Assembly (NCBI RefSeq): GCF_019396345.1
Contig: NZ_JAHKRM010000012.1
Coordinates: 248,001-312,000 of the forward strand
Length of the DNA stretch: 64,000 nt
Direction: 5' to 3'
Source of the DNA: Nonomuraea guangzhouensis
Lineage (GTDB): Bacteria > Actinomycetota > Actinomycetes > Streptosporangiales > Streptosporangiaceae
Part shown: one piece after another, positions 16,591 through 25,501 of the stretch
Position numbering within the stretch: the first letter of the stretch is position 1
How the letters are laid out: each line of letters starts with the position of its first letter
Translations under genes and position numbers: made by a program
Notes under the pieces: generated by a model
Seen by the model: the letters and a program-made list of their open reading frames with translations, nothing else
Databases searched by the model: none
What the model was told of the DNA's origin: nothing

Positions 16591-16815
16591 CACAGCCTCC
16601 CGCCGTTTCCAGCACCCTGCACGTGCTGCCCGCAAGAGCCGCAGGGGAAAGGCGAAGCTGATCCGCGTGCTCGAAGCACAGTGAAGGGCCCATGGCGCGG
16701 CTCTCGGCGTCCGACTAATCCACGGCCTCAACCGGACCAGGAAGCAAACGACGTCGGCGGGCAACCACCACCAATTTTCAGCCCGGAACGGGCCTGCCGC
16801 CAGGGAGATCGGAGA
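16591..16815 (-). ncRNA. Candidate bridge RNA region of the IS110 element
   Basis: 225 noncoding bases between the element's left end and the transposase start. Known: IS110-group elements encode a bispecific bridge RNA here. Seen: the flank word GGATTAGTC (minus strand, 16822-16814) recurs inside this region at 16721-16713, followed by GGACGCCGAGAG; reuse of flank sequence in an RNA loop is what a target guide would look like. Local inverted repeats are present (GGCCCGTTCCGGGCT at about 16791-16777). The RNA ends and fold are not determined. Confidence 0.4.
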
Positions 16816-16854
16816 CTAATCCGAAACCACGCCAGAAGTCCCCACAAACCACTC

Positions 16855-16900
16855 TTGACATCCGCATTCCACGCCCTCAATCTGTTGCGTATAGCGCTAA
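16855..16900 (+). promoter_or_regulatory. Promoter and IclR-type operator of the Rieske operon
   Basis: TTGACA (16855-16860), 17 bases, CAATCT (16878-16883). The operator-like TTGCGTATAGCGCTA (16885-16899) overlaps the expected start of transcription. It matches TTGCG-N5-CGCAA sites at 23794, 26456, 26625 and 32470 with one or two mismatches. Confidence 0.65.
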
Positions 16901-16925
16901 ACGTTGCTCGTTGTGAAACCGGGGT

Positions 16926-17282
16926 ATGACGATGATCCCAGCGTGCCCTCTCGCGTCACTGCCGCGAGGCGAGGCTCTCCGTCTCGATATTGATCCGCCC
17001 ATAGCGGTCTTCCACACCGACGAGGGCGACATCCTGGCGATCGATGACACCTGCACCCATCAGGATGCCTCGCTGGCCGACGGCTGGCTGGAGGGCTGCG
17101 AGGTCGAGTGCCCGCTGCACGCCTCGCGGTTCAACCTGCGCACCGGCGAGGTGGACGCGCCGCCCGCGAAGCGGCCGGTCCGCATCCACCAGGTCGTCGT
17201 CGAGAACGATGTCATCTACGTCGTGCCGTCGGACGCGCCGCCCAACCTGCCGCCGGGCGTCGCCCTGAAGGGGCAGGCGTGA
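16926..17282 (+). CDS. Rieske [2Fe-2S] ferredoxin
   Basis: 118 residues, the size of a dioxygenase-type Rieske ferredoxin. The cluster ligands are Cys43 and His45 (DTCTHQDASL) and Cys62 and His65 (ECPLHASRF). No twin-arginine or membrane segment is present, so it is a soluble electron carrier. It is first in a five-gene operon and overlaps the reductase gene by four bases (GTGA). It should carry electrons from that FAD reductase to the Rieske oxygenase at 19603, making a three-component system unlike the two-component GbcA/GbcB of pseudomonads. Confidence 0.93.
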   Translation: MTMIPACPLASLPRGEALRLDIDPPIAVFHTDEGDILAIDDTCTHQDASLADGWLEGCEVECPLHASRFNLRTGEVDAPPAKRPVRIHQVVVENDVIYVVPSDAPPNLPPGVALKGQA

Positions 17283-18451
17283 AGACGGTCTGCGTGGTCG
17301 GCGCCTCGCTGGCCGGGCTGCTGACGGCGCGGGCCCTGCGGAGCCAGGGCTACGGGGGGCGGCTGGTCGTCGTCGGCGCCGAGGAGCACCGGCCCTACGA
17401 CCGGCCACCCCTGTCCAAGGACTTCCTCAAGGGCGCGATCGGCGAGGCCGACCTGGCGCTGGAGGGCGATGCCGAGCACCAGGACATCGAATGGCGGCTG
17501 GGTGTGGCCGCCACCGGCCTGGACGCGATCGCCCGCCGGATCACGCTGAGCGACGGCACGTCGCTCGTGGCGGACGGCATCGTGATCGCCACCGGCGCGG
17601 CGGCGCGCACGCTACCGGGGACGCAGGCGCTGCGCGGTGTGCACACGCTGCGCACCCTCGACGACGCTCGCGCGCTCCGCGCCGACCTGGCGACCGCCAG
17701 GAGGCTGGTGGTGATCGGCGGCGGCTTCATCGGCGCCGAGGTCGCCGCCACCGCCCGCGAACTCGGCCTCGACGTGACCCTCGTCGAGTCGGGGGAGGCG
17801 CCGCTGGCCGCCGTCCTCGGCCTCACGATGGGGCGCGTCATCGCCGGCCTACACGAGCTGCACGGCGTCCGGCTGGTACACGGCGCGTACGTCACCGAGG
17901 TGACCGGAACGGACCGGGCCGACGGCGTACGGCTGGCCGACGGCACGCACCTGCCCGCCGATGTCGTGGTCGTCGGGATCGGCGCGGTGCCCAGCACCGG
18001 CTGGCTCCACGGAAGCGGCGTCGAACTGGGCGACGGGGTGCTCTGCGACGAGGGCGGCGGCACCTCCGTGCCGGGCATCGTCGCGGTCGGCGACTGCGCG
18101 GCCTGGTACGACCCGGCGCGGGGCAGGCACCACCGGGTCGAGCACTGGACCGGCGCCCGCCAGCGGGCCGCCGTCGCGGCGGCGACGCTGCTGTCCGGCG
18201 GCACCGCCCGCCCCGAGCCCGCGCGCCCGGCCTACTTCTGGTCCGACCAGTTCGACGTGAAGATCCAGTTCATCGGGCACGCGGGCGACGCGGACACCGT
18301 GACCGTGGAGGAGGGCGACCCGGCGGAGCACAGCTTCCTCGCCGTCTACCGGCAGGGGGACCGGCCGGTGGCGGTGCTGGGCGTCAACCAGGTGCGGCTG
18401 TTCACCCGCTGGCGCCGCCATGTGGAGACCACGCCGGTCCGGACCGGCTGA
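17279..18451 (+). CDS. FAD-dependent ferredoxin reductase
   Basis: 390 residues from the GTG that overlaps the ferredoxin stop. It has an N-terminal FAD motif (VVGASLAGLLTARALR), RPYDRPPLSKDFL typical of ferredoxin-NAD(P)H reductases of oxygenase systems, a second Rossmann NAD motif (VVIGGGFIGAEVAATAREL, near 143), and VAVGDCAAW before a C-terminal reductase domain with YFWSDQFDVKIQFIG. It passes electrons from NAD(P)H to the adjacent Rieske ferredoxin in the cytoplasm. The specific partner is inferred from position. Confidence 0.93.
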   Translation: MKTVCVVGASLAGLLTARALRSQGYGGRLVVVGAEEHRPYDRPPLSKDFLKGAIGEADLALEGDAEHQDIEWRLGVAATGLDAIARRITLSDGTSLVADGIVIATGAAARTLPGTQALRGVHTLRTLDDARALRADLATARRLVVIGGGFIGAEVAATARELGLDVTLVESGEAPLAAVLGLTMGRVIAGLHELHGVRLVHGAYVTEVTGTDRADGVRLADGTHLPADVVVVGIGAVPSTGWLHGSGVELGDGVLCDEGGGTSVPGIVAVGDCAAWYDPARGRHHRVEHWTGARQRAAVAAATLLSGGTARPEPARPAYFWSDQFDVKIQFIGHAGDADTVTVEEGDPAEHSFLAVYRQGDRPVAVLGVNQVRLFTRWRRHVETTPVRTG

Positions 18452-18465
18452 AACAGGAGTGAATC

Positions 18466-19551
18466 ATGGCTCATGAAGTACGCGGCGTGGTCGCGACGGG
18501 CAAGGGCAAGCCGGTCAGCCTGGAGACGATCCTGGTGCCGGACCCGGGTCCCGGCGAGGCGCTGGTCAAGGTGCAGGCCTGCGGCGTCTGCCACACCGAT
18601 CTGCACTACCGCGAGGGCGGCATCAACGACGACTTCCCGTTCCTGCTCGGCCATGAGGCCGCCGGAGTGGTCGAGGCCGTCGGCCCCGATGTCAGCGACG
18701 TGGCGCCCGGCGATTTCGTGATCCTCAACTGGCGGGCGGTGTGCGGGTCCTGCCGGTCCTGCTTGCGGGGCCGCCCGCAGTACTGCTTCGCCACCCACAA
18801 CGCCACCCAGAAGATGACGCTGGCGGACGGCACGCCGCTCAGCCCCGCGCTCGGCATCGGCGCGTTCGCCGACAAGACGCTGGTGGCCGCGGGGCAGTGC
18901 ACCAAGGTCGACCCGGCCGCCTCCCCGGCCGCCGCCGGGCTGCTCGGCTGCGGCGTGATGGCCGGGCTGGGTGCCGCCGTGAACACCGGCGCGGTCAGCC
19001 GCGGCGACTCGGTCGCGGTCATCGGCTGCGGCGGCGTCGGCAACGCGGCGATCGCCGGAGCGCGGCTGGCCGGCGCCACGACGATCATCGCCGTCGACGT
19101 GGACGACAGGAAGCTCGACTGGGCGCGCGGCATCGGCGCGACGCACACGGTCAACGCCAAGGGCGGCGACCCGGTCGAAGCGATCAGGGAGCTCACCGGC
19201 GGCTTCGGCGCCGACGTGGTGATCGACGCCGTAGGCCGGCCGGAGACGTTCAAGCAGGCGTTCTACGCCCGGGACCTGGCCGGGACCGCCGTCCTCGTGG
19301 GCGTGCCCACCCCGGAGATGACGCTGGAGCTGCCGCTGCTCGACGTCTTCGGCCGCGGCGGCGCGCTGAAGTCGAGCTGGTACGGCGACTGCCTGCCGAG
19401 CCGCGACTTCCCCACGCTGATCTCTCTCTACCTGCAGGGCCGCTTCGACCTCGACGCGTTCGTCACCGAGACCATCGGGCTGGACGACGTCGAGGACGCC
19501 TTCGCCAAGATGCACCGCGGCGAGGTGCTCCGCTCCGTGGTGGTGCTGTGA
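18466..19551 (+). CDS. mscR: S-(hydroxymethyl)mycothiol dehydrogenase (formaldehyde detoxification)
   Basis: 361 residues of the zinc alcohol dehydrogenase family. Catalytic zinc ligands are Cys39 (ACGVCHTD) and His63-Glu64 (LLGHEAAG); structural zinc ligands are Cys93, Cys96, Cys99 and Cys107 (VCGSCRSCLRGRPQYC). The NAD site is VIGCGGVGNAAIAGAR. The pattern ILNWRAVCG and the GVPTPEMTLELPLLD segment match mycothiol-dependent members. The enzyme oxidises the formaldehyde-mycothiol adduct to S-formylmycothiol. Its place between the Rieske reductase and oxygenase genes fits oxidative N-demethylation that releases formaldehyde. It also implies the host makes mycothiol. Confidence 0.92.
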   Translation: MAHEVRGVVATGKGKPVSLETILVPDPGPGEALVKVQACGVCHTDLHYREGGINDDFPFLLGHEAAGVVEAVGPDVSDVAPGDFVILNWRAVCGSCRSCLRGRPQYCFATHNATQKMTLADGTPLSPALGIGAFADKTLVAAGQCTKVDPAASPAAAGLLGCGVMAGLGAAVNTGAVSRGDSVAVIGCGGVGNAAIAGARLAGATTIIAVDVDDRKLDWARGIGATHTVNAKGGDPVEAIRELTGGFGADVVIDAVGRPETFKQAFYARDLAGTAVLVGVPTPEMTLELPLLDVFGRGGALKSSWYGDCLPSRDFPTLISLYLQGRFDLDAFVTETIGLDDVEDAFAKMHRGEVLRSVVVL

Positions 19552-19602
19552 TGCCAATCGAAGAGCCTGATGACCCGGCCCGTTACACAGAGGAGTAGTC
19601 CT

Positions 19603-20718
19603 GTGACCACTTCAACCACCTCCAGTGTGATCCCCACCCTCCCGGGCCGCTACTACACCGATCCGGAGATCTTCGCGCTGGAGCAGCGGAACATCTTCGA
19701 GACGATGTGGTTCTGCGCGGTGCGCTCGTCCGACCTGCCCAAACCGGGCGCCTTCAAGACGGTTCAGGTCGGCACCGAGAGCATGCTCATCAGCCGCGCC
19801 CGCGACGGGTCGGTCCGCGCCTTCTTCAACGTCTGCCGCCACCGGGGCGCCACCTTGCGCACGGAGGAGTCGGGCGAGGTCAAGCGGGCCTTCCAGTGCC
19901 CGTACCACGCGTGGACCTACGACCTCGACGGCAAGCTGATCGCGGCGCCCAACCTGACCAAGATGGCCGACCTGGACCGGGTGCGGTACGGGCTGGTCAA
20001 GGCGCACGTGCGCGAGTGGCTGGGCTACGTGTGGATCTGCCTGGCCGACGAGCCGCCGCCGTTCGAGCGGGACGTGCAGGGCGCGGTGGCCGAGCGGCTG
20101 GGCTCGCTGGACCTGATCGACAACTACGACGTGGCCGGACTGTCGGTGGGCCGGCGGATCGTCTACGACGTCAAGGCCAACTGGAAGCTCATCGTCGAGA
20201 ACTTCATGGAGTGCTACCACTGCGCCACGATCCACCCCGAGCTGACCGAGGTGCTGCCGGAGTTCGCCGACGGATTCGCCGCCCAGTACTTCGTCGGCCA
20301 CGGCGCGGAGTTCGGTGAGCGGATCGAGGGCTTCACCGTCGACGGCTCGGCCGGGCTCAGCCGCATCCCGGGCGTGACCGAGGACCAGGACCGGCGCTAC
20401 TACGCCATCACCATCAAGCCACAGGTCTTCATCAACCTGGTGCCCGATCACGTGATCCTGCACCGCATGTTCCCGCTCGCGGTCGATCGCACGGTGGTCG
20501 AATGCGACTGGCTCTACCTGCCCGACGTGGTGGCCGCGGGTAAGGACCTGGACAAGTCGGTCGAGCTCTTCCACCGGGTCAACGAGCAGGACTTCGACGC
20601 CTGCGAGCGCTGCCAGCCCGCCATGAGCTCGCGTACGTACCGTGACGGCGGCGTGCTGGTGCCCAGCGAGCACCACATCGGCGCCTTCCACGAGTGGGTC
20701 CAGGACCGGATCGGGTGA
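19603..20718 (+). CDS. gbcA: Rieske aromatic-ring-hydroxylase-type oxygenase, probable glycine betaine monooxygenase
   Basis: 371 residues from a GTG seven bases after AGGAGT. Rieske ligands: Cys78 and His80 (NVCRHRGA), Cys99 and His102 (CPYHAW). Mononuclear iron ligands: His206 and His211 in ENFMECYHCATIHPE, with the bridging Glu/Asp nearby. This is the short-alpha, GbcA-like arrangement without a beta subunit. Known relatives demethylate quaternary ammonium compounds (glycine betaine to dimethylglycine plus formaldehyde). The choline/betaine genes in the same regulon favour glycine betaine; stachydrine or carnitine are alternatives. The next gene overlaps by one base (TGATG). Confidence 0.85.
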   Translation: MTTSTTSSVIPTLPGRYYTDPEIFALEQRNIFETMWFCAVRSSDLPKPGAFKTVQVGTESMLISRARDGSVRAFFNVCRHRGATLRTEESGEVKRAFQCPYHAWTYDLDGKLIAAPNLTKMADLDRVRYGLVKAHVREWLGYVWICLADEPPPFERDVQGAVAERLGSLDLIDNYDVAGLSVGRRIVYDVKANWKLIVENFMECYHCATIHPELTEVLPEFADGFAAQYFVGHGAEFGERIEGFTVDGSAGLSRIPGVTEDQDRRYYAITIKPQVFINLVPDHVILHRMFPLAVDRTVVECDWLYLPDVVAAGKDLDKSVELFHRVNEQDFDACERCQPAMSSRTYRDGGVLVPSEHHIGAFHEWVQDRIG

Positions 20719-22970
20719 TGGTGACGGGCGAGAACGAAGACGAAGGATTGAGGGTCGGCCCGCCCAAGGAGTGGGCTGGCGGGCTGCCCGCCGTGGGGCA
20801 CGCGCTGGAGATCGCCCATCGTGAGATGGGCGTCGCCCGCACCGCGCGCACGCTGCTGCGGGTGAACCAGAAGGACGGCTTCGACTGCCCAGGCTGCGCC
20901 TGGCCCGAGGGCGAGCACCGCAGCCCCGCCGAGTTCTGCGAGAACGGCGCCAAGGCCGTCGCCGAGGAGGCCACCACGCGCCGGGTCGGGCGGGAGTTCT
21001 TCGCCGCGCACCCGGTGGCGGACCTGGCCGTCCGCAGCGACCACTGGCTCGGCGGGCAGGGCCGGCTGACCGAGCCGATGCACAAGCCGCCCGGCGCGGA
21101 GCACTACCAGCCGATCACCTGGTCGCGGGCGTTCGAGATCATTGCCAGGGAGTTGCGCGCCCTCGACAGCCCCGACGAGGCCGTCTTCTACACCTCCGGC
21201 CGCACCTCCAACGAGGCGGCCTTCGCCTACCAGCTCCTCGTGCGCAGGCTGGGCACCAACAACCTGCCCGACTGCTCCAACATGTGCCACGAGTCCAGCG
21301 GCTCGGCCCTGACCGAGACGCTGGGCATCGGCAAGGGCACGGTGTCGCTGGAGGACCTGCACCGGGCCGAGCTCATCTTCGTGGTGGGCCAGAACCCCGG
21401 TACCAACCATCCCCGCATGCTCACCGCGCTGGAGCGGGCCAAGCGCGGCGGGGCGCGGATCATCGCGGTCAACCCGCTGCCCGAGGCCGGGCTGCTGCGC
21501 TTCAAGAACCCGCAGAAGCCCTCCGGGCTGGGCGCGGGCACCGCGCTGGCCGATCGGTTCCTGCAGATCCGGCTCAACGGCGACATGGCGCTGTTCCAGG
21601 CACTGTCCTTACTGCTGCTCGACAGTGCCGACCGGGCCTTCATCGACGAGCACACGTACGGGTTCGAGGCGTGGGAGAAGCACCTGCGCGCGCTCGACTG
21701 GGAGAAGGTCCGCCAGGCGACGGGCCTGACCCGGACGGAGCTGGAGGAGACGGCGCGCGAGGTCCGTACGGCCGACTCGGTCGTCGTCTGCTGGGCCATG
21801 GGCCTCACCCAGCACCGCAACTCCGTTGCGACGATCAGGGAGGTGGTCAACTTCCTGCTGCTGCGCGGCAACGTCGGCCGGAGCGGGGCGGGCGTGTGCC
21901 CGGTGCGCGGCCACTCGAACGTGCAGGGCGACCGGACGATGGGCATCTATGAGAAGCCGTCCGCGGCCTTCCTCGACGCGCTGCGCGCGGAGTTCGGGTT
22001 CGAGCCGCCCCGCCGCCACGGGCTCGACACGGTCGACGCGATCCGGGCCATGCGTGACGGGGCCGCCAAGGTCTTCTTCGGCATGGGCGGCAACTTCGTC
22101 CGGGCCACGCCCGACAGTGACGTGACGGAGGCCGCGCTGCGCCGGACCAGGCTGACCGTGCAGGTGTCCACCAAGCTGAACCGCTCCCACGCGGTGTGCG
22201 GCGAGGAGGCGCTGATCCTGCCGGTGCTCGGGCGCACCGAGCGCGATCCCGGCGGCTACGTGACCGTTGAGGACTCGATGGGGCTCGTTCACGCCTCCCG
22301 GGGCAGGCTCAAGCCCGGCTCACCGGACCTGCTGCCGGAGGTGGCCGTGGTCAGCCGGCTGGCGCGCGAGCTCTTCGCCGACGACCCGCACGTGCCGTGG
22401 GCGGAGTTCGAGCGCGACTACGGCGCGATCAGGGACCGCATCGCGCGGGTCGTCCCCGGCTTCGAGGACTTCAACGCGCGGGCGCCCGCCGGGTTCGCGC
22501 TGCCCAACGCGCCGAGGGACGAGCGCCGCTTCCCGACCGCGACGGGGAAGGCCAACTTCACCGTCAACGAGCTGGAGGTGCTGCGGGTGCCTCCCGGCCG
22601 GCTGCTGCTGCAGACCGTCCGCAGCCACGACCAGTACAACACCACGATCTACGGGCTCGACGACCGCTACCGAGGGGTCAAGGCGGGCCGCCGGGTGATC
22701 TTCGTTCACCCGGACGACCTCGCCGAGCGCGAGCTGGCCGACGGCGACCTGGTGGACCTGGTCAGCGAGTGGCCCGACGGCGAGCGCACGGCCGGGGGGT
22801 TCAGGGTGATCGCCTACCCCACGGCCCGAGGCTGCTGCGCGGCCTACTTCCCGGAGACGAACGTGCTGGTGCCCCTCGACTCGGTGGCCGAGACGTCCAA
22901 CACCCCGACCTCGAAGAGCGTGGTGATCCGGCTGCTCAGGACCGGTCCGCGTAGCCCAGCCGGCGGCTGA
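20718..22970 (+). CDS. FdhF/YdeP-family molybdopterin oxidoreductase
   Basis: 750 residues starting at the ATG coupled to the previous stop. GFDCPGCAWPEGEHRSPAEFCENG at about 54-77 in two parts (DCPGCAWPEGEHR, then AEFCENG) is diagnostic of YdeP-like proteins, followed by the molybdopterin domains: ITWSRAFEIIARELR, YTSGRTSNEAAFAYQ, NLPDCSNMCHESSG, FVVGQNPGTNHPRML, and the C-terminal dinucleotide-binding domain with QTVRSHDQYNTTIYG. Activity is not proven for the family. Here, last in an operon that makes formaldehyde and then formate via MscR, a formate dehydrogenase role is the natural inference. Its 3' end overlaps the convergent IclR gene by 35 bases. Confidence 0.87.
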   Translation: MVTGENEDEGLRVGPPKEWAGGLPAVGHALEIAHREMGVARTARTLLRVNQKDGFDCPGCAWPEGEHRSPAEFCENGAKAVAEEATTRRVGREFFAAHPVADLAVRSDHWLGGQGRLTEPMHKPPGAEHYQPITWSRAFEIIARELRALDSPDEAVFYTSGRTSNEAAFAYQLLVRRLGTNNLPDCSNMCHESSGSALTETLGIGKGTVSLEDLHRAELIFVVGQNPGTNHPRMLTALERAKRGGARIIAVNPLPEAGLLRFKNPQKPSGLGAGTALADRFLQIRLNGDMALFQALSLLLLDSADRAFIDEHTYGFEAWEKHLRALDWEKVRQATGLTRTELEETAREVRTADSVVVCWAMGLTQHRNSVATIREVVNFLLLRGNVGRSGAGVCPVRGHSNVQGDRTMGIYEKPSAAFLDALRAEFGFEPPRRHGLDTVDAIRAMRDGAAKVFFGMGGNFVRATPDSDVTEAALRRTRLTVQVSTKLNRSHAVCGEEALILPVLGRTERDPGGYVTVEDSMGLVHASRGRLKPGSPDLLPEVAVVSRLARELFADDPHVPWAEFERDYGAIRDRIARVVPGFEDFNARAPAGFALPNAPRDERRFPTATGKANFTVNELEVLRVPPGRLLLQTVRSHDQYNTTIYGLDDRYRGVKAGRRVIFVHPDDLAERELADGDLVDLVSEWPDGERTAGGFRVIAYPTARGCCAAYFPETNVLVPLDSVAETSNTPTSKSVVIRLLRTGPRSPAGG

Positions 22971-23715
22971 TCTCGTCGGCTCCGCTGATGAGCATGGGGG
23001 CGAGTTCGTGGATGCGTTCGACGGTGAAGCGGTAGGCCGGCCCCGAGACGCTGACCGCGGCCACGACCTCGCCGTGATAGGAGCGGATGGGCGCGGCCAT
23101 GGCGTTCAGGCCCTCTTCGAGCTCCTCCAGGCAGTAGGCGTAGCCCGTCTGCCGCGTCCGCGCGAGCTGCAACTCCAGCGCGTCGACGTCGACCATCGTC
23201 TTGGGGGTGAAGCTCTCCAGCTCGCCGTCCGACAGCAGCCGGGCGCGTTCGCGGTCGTCCAGGTAGGCGAGCAGCACCTTGCCGCTGGACGTGGCGTGCA
23301 GCGGGGTGATCTGGCCGACCCAGTTGTAGGTGGTGATCGTCGAGGGGCCGCGCACCTGGTCGAGGTTGACCGCGTGGGCGGAGCGGAGCACGGCGATGTT
23401 CACCGTCTCGCCGATCTCGCCGGCCAGCTCCTGGCAGATCGGCCGGGCGCGCCCGGTGATGTCCATCTGCGTGCTGACCCCGCCGGCCAGCCGGATGATG
23501 CCGAAGCCCAGACGGTATTTGCCACGGTCCTCGGCCTGCTCCACCAGGCCGCGGGCCTCGAGCGCGCCGAGCAGCCGGAAGGCCGTCGACTTGTGCACGT
23601 CGATCTCGGCGGCGACCTCGCTCACGCCCGCCTCGCCGCGCTGGGACAGGATCTCCAGCACGCTGATCGCTCTGTCGACTGACTGTACGCCTCCGCTGCC
23701 CGAATCGTTGCTCAT
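22936..23715 (-). CDS. IclR-family transcriptional regulator of the betaine island
   Basis: 259 residues. The N-terminal winged helix (about 10-75) reads SVDRAISVLEILSQRGEAG, then VSEVAAEIDVHKSTAFRLL, the standard IclR recognition-helix region. The C-terminal effector domain (about 90-255) has ITPLHATSSGKVLLAYL, CLEELEEGLNAMAAPI and a final ELAPMLISGADEISRRLG. It is transcribed divergently from choline dehydrogenase across a 127-base gap that holds two TTGCG/CGCAA-type sites. Operators of the same type stand before all the betaine catabolic units, so I propose this protein binds them. Whether it activates or represses is not visible. Confidence 0.92.
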   Translation of the reverse strand: MSNDSGSGGVQSVDRAISVLEILSQRGEAGVSEVAAEIDVHKSTAFRLLGALEARGLVEQAEDRGKYRLGFGIIRLAGGVSTQMDITGRARPICQELAGEIGETVNIAVLRSAHAVNLDQVRGPSTITTYNWVGQITPLHATSSGKVLLAYLDDRERARLLSDGELESFTPKTMVDVDALELQLARTRQTGYAYCLEELEEGLNAMAAPIRSYHGEVVAAVSVSGPAYRFTVERIHELAPMLISGADEISRRLGYADRS

Positions 23716-23774
23716 AGCGAAACTGTAAGTGCTACGGGGAACTCCGTCGATCTGCCAGGCAAAAAGATCTGTTG

Positions 23775-23808
23775 TTGCGACTAGTGAAACGCAATGCGTA
23801 TAGCGCTA
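23775..23808. promoter_or_regulatory. IclR-betA divergent operator pair and betA promoter
   Basis: TTGCG (23775-23779) and CGCAA (23790-23794) form one dyad with a ten-base spacer; ATGCGTATAGCGCTA (23794-23808) is a second site sharing 14 bases with the Rieske-operon site. TTGCGA (23775) and TATAGC (23799) with an 18-base spacer could be the betA promoter, overlapped by both sites. Confidence 0.6.
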
Positions 23809-23842
23809 CGATTTGGTGAAACGTGTGATGAGACGAGGCACT

Positions 23843-25480
23843 ATGACGCCACAGCAGTACGACTTCGTCATCGTCGGAGGCGGCTCGGCGGGGTGCGCCC
23901 TGGCGAACCGGCTCTCCGCGGACCCCGCTACGCAGGTGCTGGTCCTGGAGGCCGGCCGGCCGGACTATCCGTGGGACGTGTTCATCCACATGCCCGCGGC
24001 CCTGCCCTTTCCCTGCGGCAACCGTTTCTACGACTGGCGCTACGAGTCCGAGCCGGAGCCGTACATGCAGGGCAGGCGGATCCACCACGCCCGCGGGAAG
24101 GTGCTCGGCGGCTCCAGCAGCATCAACGGCATGATCTTCCAGCGCGGCAACCCCCTCGACTACGAGCGCTGGGGCGCCGACCCGGGCATGAAGAGCTGGG
24201 ACTACGCGCACTGCCTGCCGTACTTCAAGCGGATGGAGAACTGCCTGGCCGACCCCGGCACCCCCTTCCGCGGCCACGACGGGCCGCTGGCGCTGGAGCG
24301 CGGGGCCGCGAGCAGCCCGCTGTTCGGGGCGTTCTTCGAGGCCGTCCAGCAGGCCGGCTACCCGCTCACGGACGACGTCAACGGCTACCGCCAGGAGGGC
24401 TTCGCCCGCTTCGACCGCAACATCCGGCGGGGCCGCCGGCTCAGCGCTGCGCGGGCCTACCTGCACCCGGTGCTGAAGCGCCCGAACCTCACGGTCAAGA
24501 CCCGCGCGTTCGTGACCAGGATCCTCTTCGAGGGCACGCGAGCGGTCGGGGTGGAGTACGACGGTGGCACCGTACGCGCCAAGGAGGTCATCCTCTCCGG
24601 CGGCGCCATCAACTCGCCCCAGTTGCTGCAGTTGTCCGGCGTCGGCAACGCGGGGGAGCTGGCCGCCCTCGGCGTCGACGTGGTGCACGACCTGCCGGGC
24701 GTCGGCGAGAACCTGCAGGACCACCTGGAGGTCTACATCCAGCACGGCTGCGCCCAGCCGGTCACCATGCAGCCGAACCTGCAGAAGTGGCGCCATCCCT
24801 GGATCGGCGCGCAGTGGCTGTTCGCGCGCAGGGGGCCGGGGGCGACCAACCACTTCGAGGCGGGCGGCTTCGTGCGGTCCAACGACGACGTCGACTACCC
24901 CAACCTGATGTTCCACTTCCTGCCCATCGCCGTGCGCTACGACGGCTCGGCGCCGGCGGCCGGGCACGGGTACCAGGTGCACGTCGGGCCGATGTACTCC
25001 GACGCCCGCGGTTCGGTCAAGATCAAGAGTGTCGACCCGCGGCAGCACCCCGCCCTGCGGTTCAACTACCTGTCCACCGAGCAGGACCGGCGGGAGTGGG
25101 TGGAGGCCATCAGGGTGACCCGCGCCATCCTCGGCGCGCCCGCCCTGGCCGAGTTCAGCACCGGAGAGCTCTCACCCGGGCCGTCCGTCGAGACCGACGA
25201 GGAGATCCTGGACTGGGTCGCCAAGGACGCGGAGACGGCTCTGCACCCCTCGTGCACGGCCCGGATGGGCACCGACGAGATGTCGGTGGTCGACCCGGAG
25301 ACCATGCGCGTACACGGCCTGGACGGGCTGCGTGTGGTGGACGCCTCGGCCATGCCGTACGTGACCAACGGCAACATCTACGCGCCGGTCATGATGCTGG
25401 CGGAGAAGGCGGCCGACCTGATCCTCGGCAACACCCCGCTCCCGTCCGAGACGACCGAGTTCTACCGGCACCGCGCGTGA
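23843..25480 (+). CDS. betA: Choline dehydrogenase (GMC oxidoreductase, BetA type)
   Basis: 545 residues from the ATG at 23843, preceded by ACGAGG; an in-frame TTG 30 bases upstream lies in the operator zone and is unlikely. The FAD motif is FVIVGGGSAGCALANRLS (residues 8-25); the GMC signatures are RGKVLGGSSSINGMIFQRG and SGGAINSPQLLQLSGVG. The catalytic His is near residue 468 (LHPSCTARMG), with the paired Asn near 511 (VTNGNIYAP). The segment HPWIGAQWLFARRGPGATN is typical of BetA. It oxidises choline to betaine aldehyde. Single-gene unit, convergent with purU and separated from it by a strong hairpin. Confidence 0.92.
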   Translation: MTPQQYDFVIVGGGSAGCALANRLSADPATQVLVLEAGRPDYPWDVFIHMPAALPFPCGNRFYDWRYESEPEPYMQGRRIHHARGKVLGGSSSINGMIFQRGNPLDYERWGADPGMKSWDYAHCLPYFKRMENCLADPGTPFRGHDGPLALERGAASSPLFGAFFEAVQQAGYPLTDDVNGYRQEGFARFDRNIRRGRRLSAARAYLHPVLKRPNLTVKTRAFVTRILFEGTRAVGVEYDGGTVRAKEVILSGGAINSPQLLQLSGVGNAGELAALGVDVVHDLPGVGENLQDHLEVYIQHGCAQPVTMQPNLQKWRHPWIGAQWLFARRGPGATNHFEAGGFVRSNDDVDYPNLMFHFLPIAVRYDGSAPAAGHGYQVHVGPMYSDARGSVKIKSVDPRQHPALRFNYLSTEQDRREWVEAIRVTRAILGAPALAEFSTGELSPGPSVETDEEILDWVAKDAETALHPSCTARMGTDEMSVVDPETMRVHGLDGLRVVDASAMPYVTNGNIYAPVMMLAEKAADLILGNTPLPSETTEFYRHRA

Positions 25481-25501
25481 GGAGCCCCGCCAACAGGTGA
25501 A

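Larger units (their letters stand above)
15253..16815 (-). mobile_element. IS110-family insertion sequence (ends approximate)
   Basis: About 1.56 kb holding one DEDD transposase gene. The two ends share the word TCTCCGAT read on the transposase strand (about 15245-15252 and 16808-16815), each with a CT that could be the exchange core; I placed the ends there. There are no terminal inverted repeats, as expected for IS110. The noncoding stretch upstream of the transposase is 225 bases and the downstream one about 70, which is the IS110-group layout. It sits between the terminator of the ThuA gene and the promoter of the Rieske operon, so it breaks no gene. Confidence 0.65.

Noticed and set aside
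23730..25050. A minus-strand gene opposite betA
   Set aside because: Shadow frame with Val/Arg/Glu bias and no start signal; betA has full GMC motifs.
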